Positions 14,420 to 14,555 of a stretch of 14,555 bases of DNA are shown piece after piece (within the stretch, counting starts at the first letter, position 1; the number at the start of each line of letters is the position of its first letter). Where the stretch lies: NCBI GenBank assembly GCA_934307185.1, contig CAKRCJ010000029.1:1-14555 (forward strand), in the 5' to 3' direction. This DNA is from an uncultured Roseburia sp. Its GTDB lineage: Bacteria; Bacillota; Clostridia; Lachnospirales; Lachnospiraceae. The position numbers and the translations under genes were made by a program. The notes beneath the pieces are model-generated. The model had not been told where the DNA came from. It made no database searches and saw only the letters and a list, made by a program, of their open reading frames with translations.

Positions 14420-14544
14420 ATCAAGTGAGTAACAAAAGCCAGATAGAATGAAATAACAGGAATCAGAGAGTGGAGATGATTGTAAAGAATACTGTTGTGG
14501 GGACAACAGTATTCTTAGCGTGTGTCATCTCCTGTTTTTGTTTT
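14420..14544 (+). ncRNA. Predicted structured short transcript, leader or small RNA
   Basis: From the predicted start near 14420 the transcript contains a 14-bp perfect stem, AAGAATACTGTTGT (14485-14498) with ACAACAGTATTCTT (14503-14516), closed by a GGGG loop. It is enclosed by a second stem, GGAGATGA (14472-14479) with TCATCTCC (14525-14532), followed by TGTTTTTGTTTT. An alternative stem, AACAGGA (14455-14461) with TCCTGTT (14530-14536), competes with the outer stem, which is attenuator-like. It matches no riboswitch consensus I could recall. The product may end at about 14540 as a 120-base RNA, or be the leader of a gene beyond the window. Confidence 0.45.
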
Positions 14545-14555
14545 ATGGCGAAAGG
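14476..14555 (+). CDS. Possible short hydrophobic ORF, open at the window edge
   Basis: ATG at 14476 reads 26 codons to the window end without a stop: a basic start (MIVKN), then a hydrophobic run TTVFLACVISCFCFM. It looks like a signal or lipoprotein leader, or a small hydrophobic peptide. AGAGAGTGGAG lies directly upstream, but the spacing is short. Nearly all of it is the stem-loop described for the same stretch, so the reading frame may be chance. The rest lies outside the window. Confidence 0.25.
   Translation, partial: MIVKNTVVGTTVFLACVISCFCFMAK

Noticed and set aside
14420..14555. Known riboswitch (tetrahydrofolate, T-box or SAM type) at the window end
   Set aside because: Only short purine-rich similarities such as GAGAGTGGAGATGA; the conserved cores of these families are not present.
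1..14555. CRISPR array, tRNA, rRNA, transposase or integrase genes
   Set aside because: No spaced repeat array of 25-40 bases, no recognisable tRNA or rRNA sequence, and no recombinase motifs were seen on either strand.

Overview
The window looks like chromosomal DNA from a Gram-positive gut-type anaerobe of the Clostridia, most likely a Lachnospiraceae member. The reasons are a low-to-moderate G+C, A-rich coding sequence, strong GGAGG-type ribosome sites, the PheB-like ACT protein next to homoserine dehydrogenase, a one-membrane-segment GHKL kinase paired with a LytTR regulator, and twin ABC exporters. This placement is inference from protein style, not from a marker gene. All genes read on the plus strand.

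Layout. Positions 5-832 hold a secreted and membrane-anchored TPM-domain protein, followed by a hairpin terminator. Positions 992-2656 are a two-gene unit for threonine/methionine precursor synthesis (ACT-domain protein, then homoserine dehydrogenase), closed by a strong terminator at 2715-2757. Positions 2809-5225 hold a methylthioadenosine/S-adenosylhomocysteine nucleosidase, an unrecognised four-segment membrane protein with charged coiled-coil ends, and endonuclease III.

Positions 5227-12734 are the accessory part. They contain a LytTR response regulator, an Rgg-type regulator overlapping its end, an MFS efflux protein, a 36-codon ORF coupled to the MFS stop, a GHKL sensor kinase starting at TTG, a terminator, and two overlapping ABC exporter half-transporters. 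A LytTR regulator, its kinase and an exporter pair would be expected to sit together. Here an Rgg plus MFS cassette lies between regulator and kinase, so two different signalling logics (membrane two-component and cytoplasmic peptide-sensing Rgg) are interleaved. No classical bacteriocin or pheromone precursor is obvious. The 36-codon ORF is the only intergenic candidate and is weak.

Positions 12927-14369 encode a Schlafen/AlbA_2 plus GHKL-ATPase regulator-like protein. Its promoter is built out of 11-12 bp tandem repeats with an inverted copy upstream. The last 186 bases hold a strong extended -10 promoter feeding a very stable stem-loop and T-rich tract. This is either a small RNA or attenuator, or the start of a short hydrophobic ORF running off the window.

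The best candidates for something undescribed are the interleaved LytTR/Rgg/MFS/ABC locus with its dyads at 6827-6891, the repeat-embedded promoter at 12824-12894, and the structured transcript at 14385-14544.
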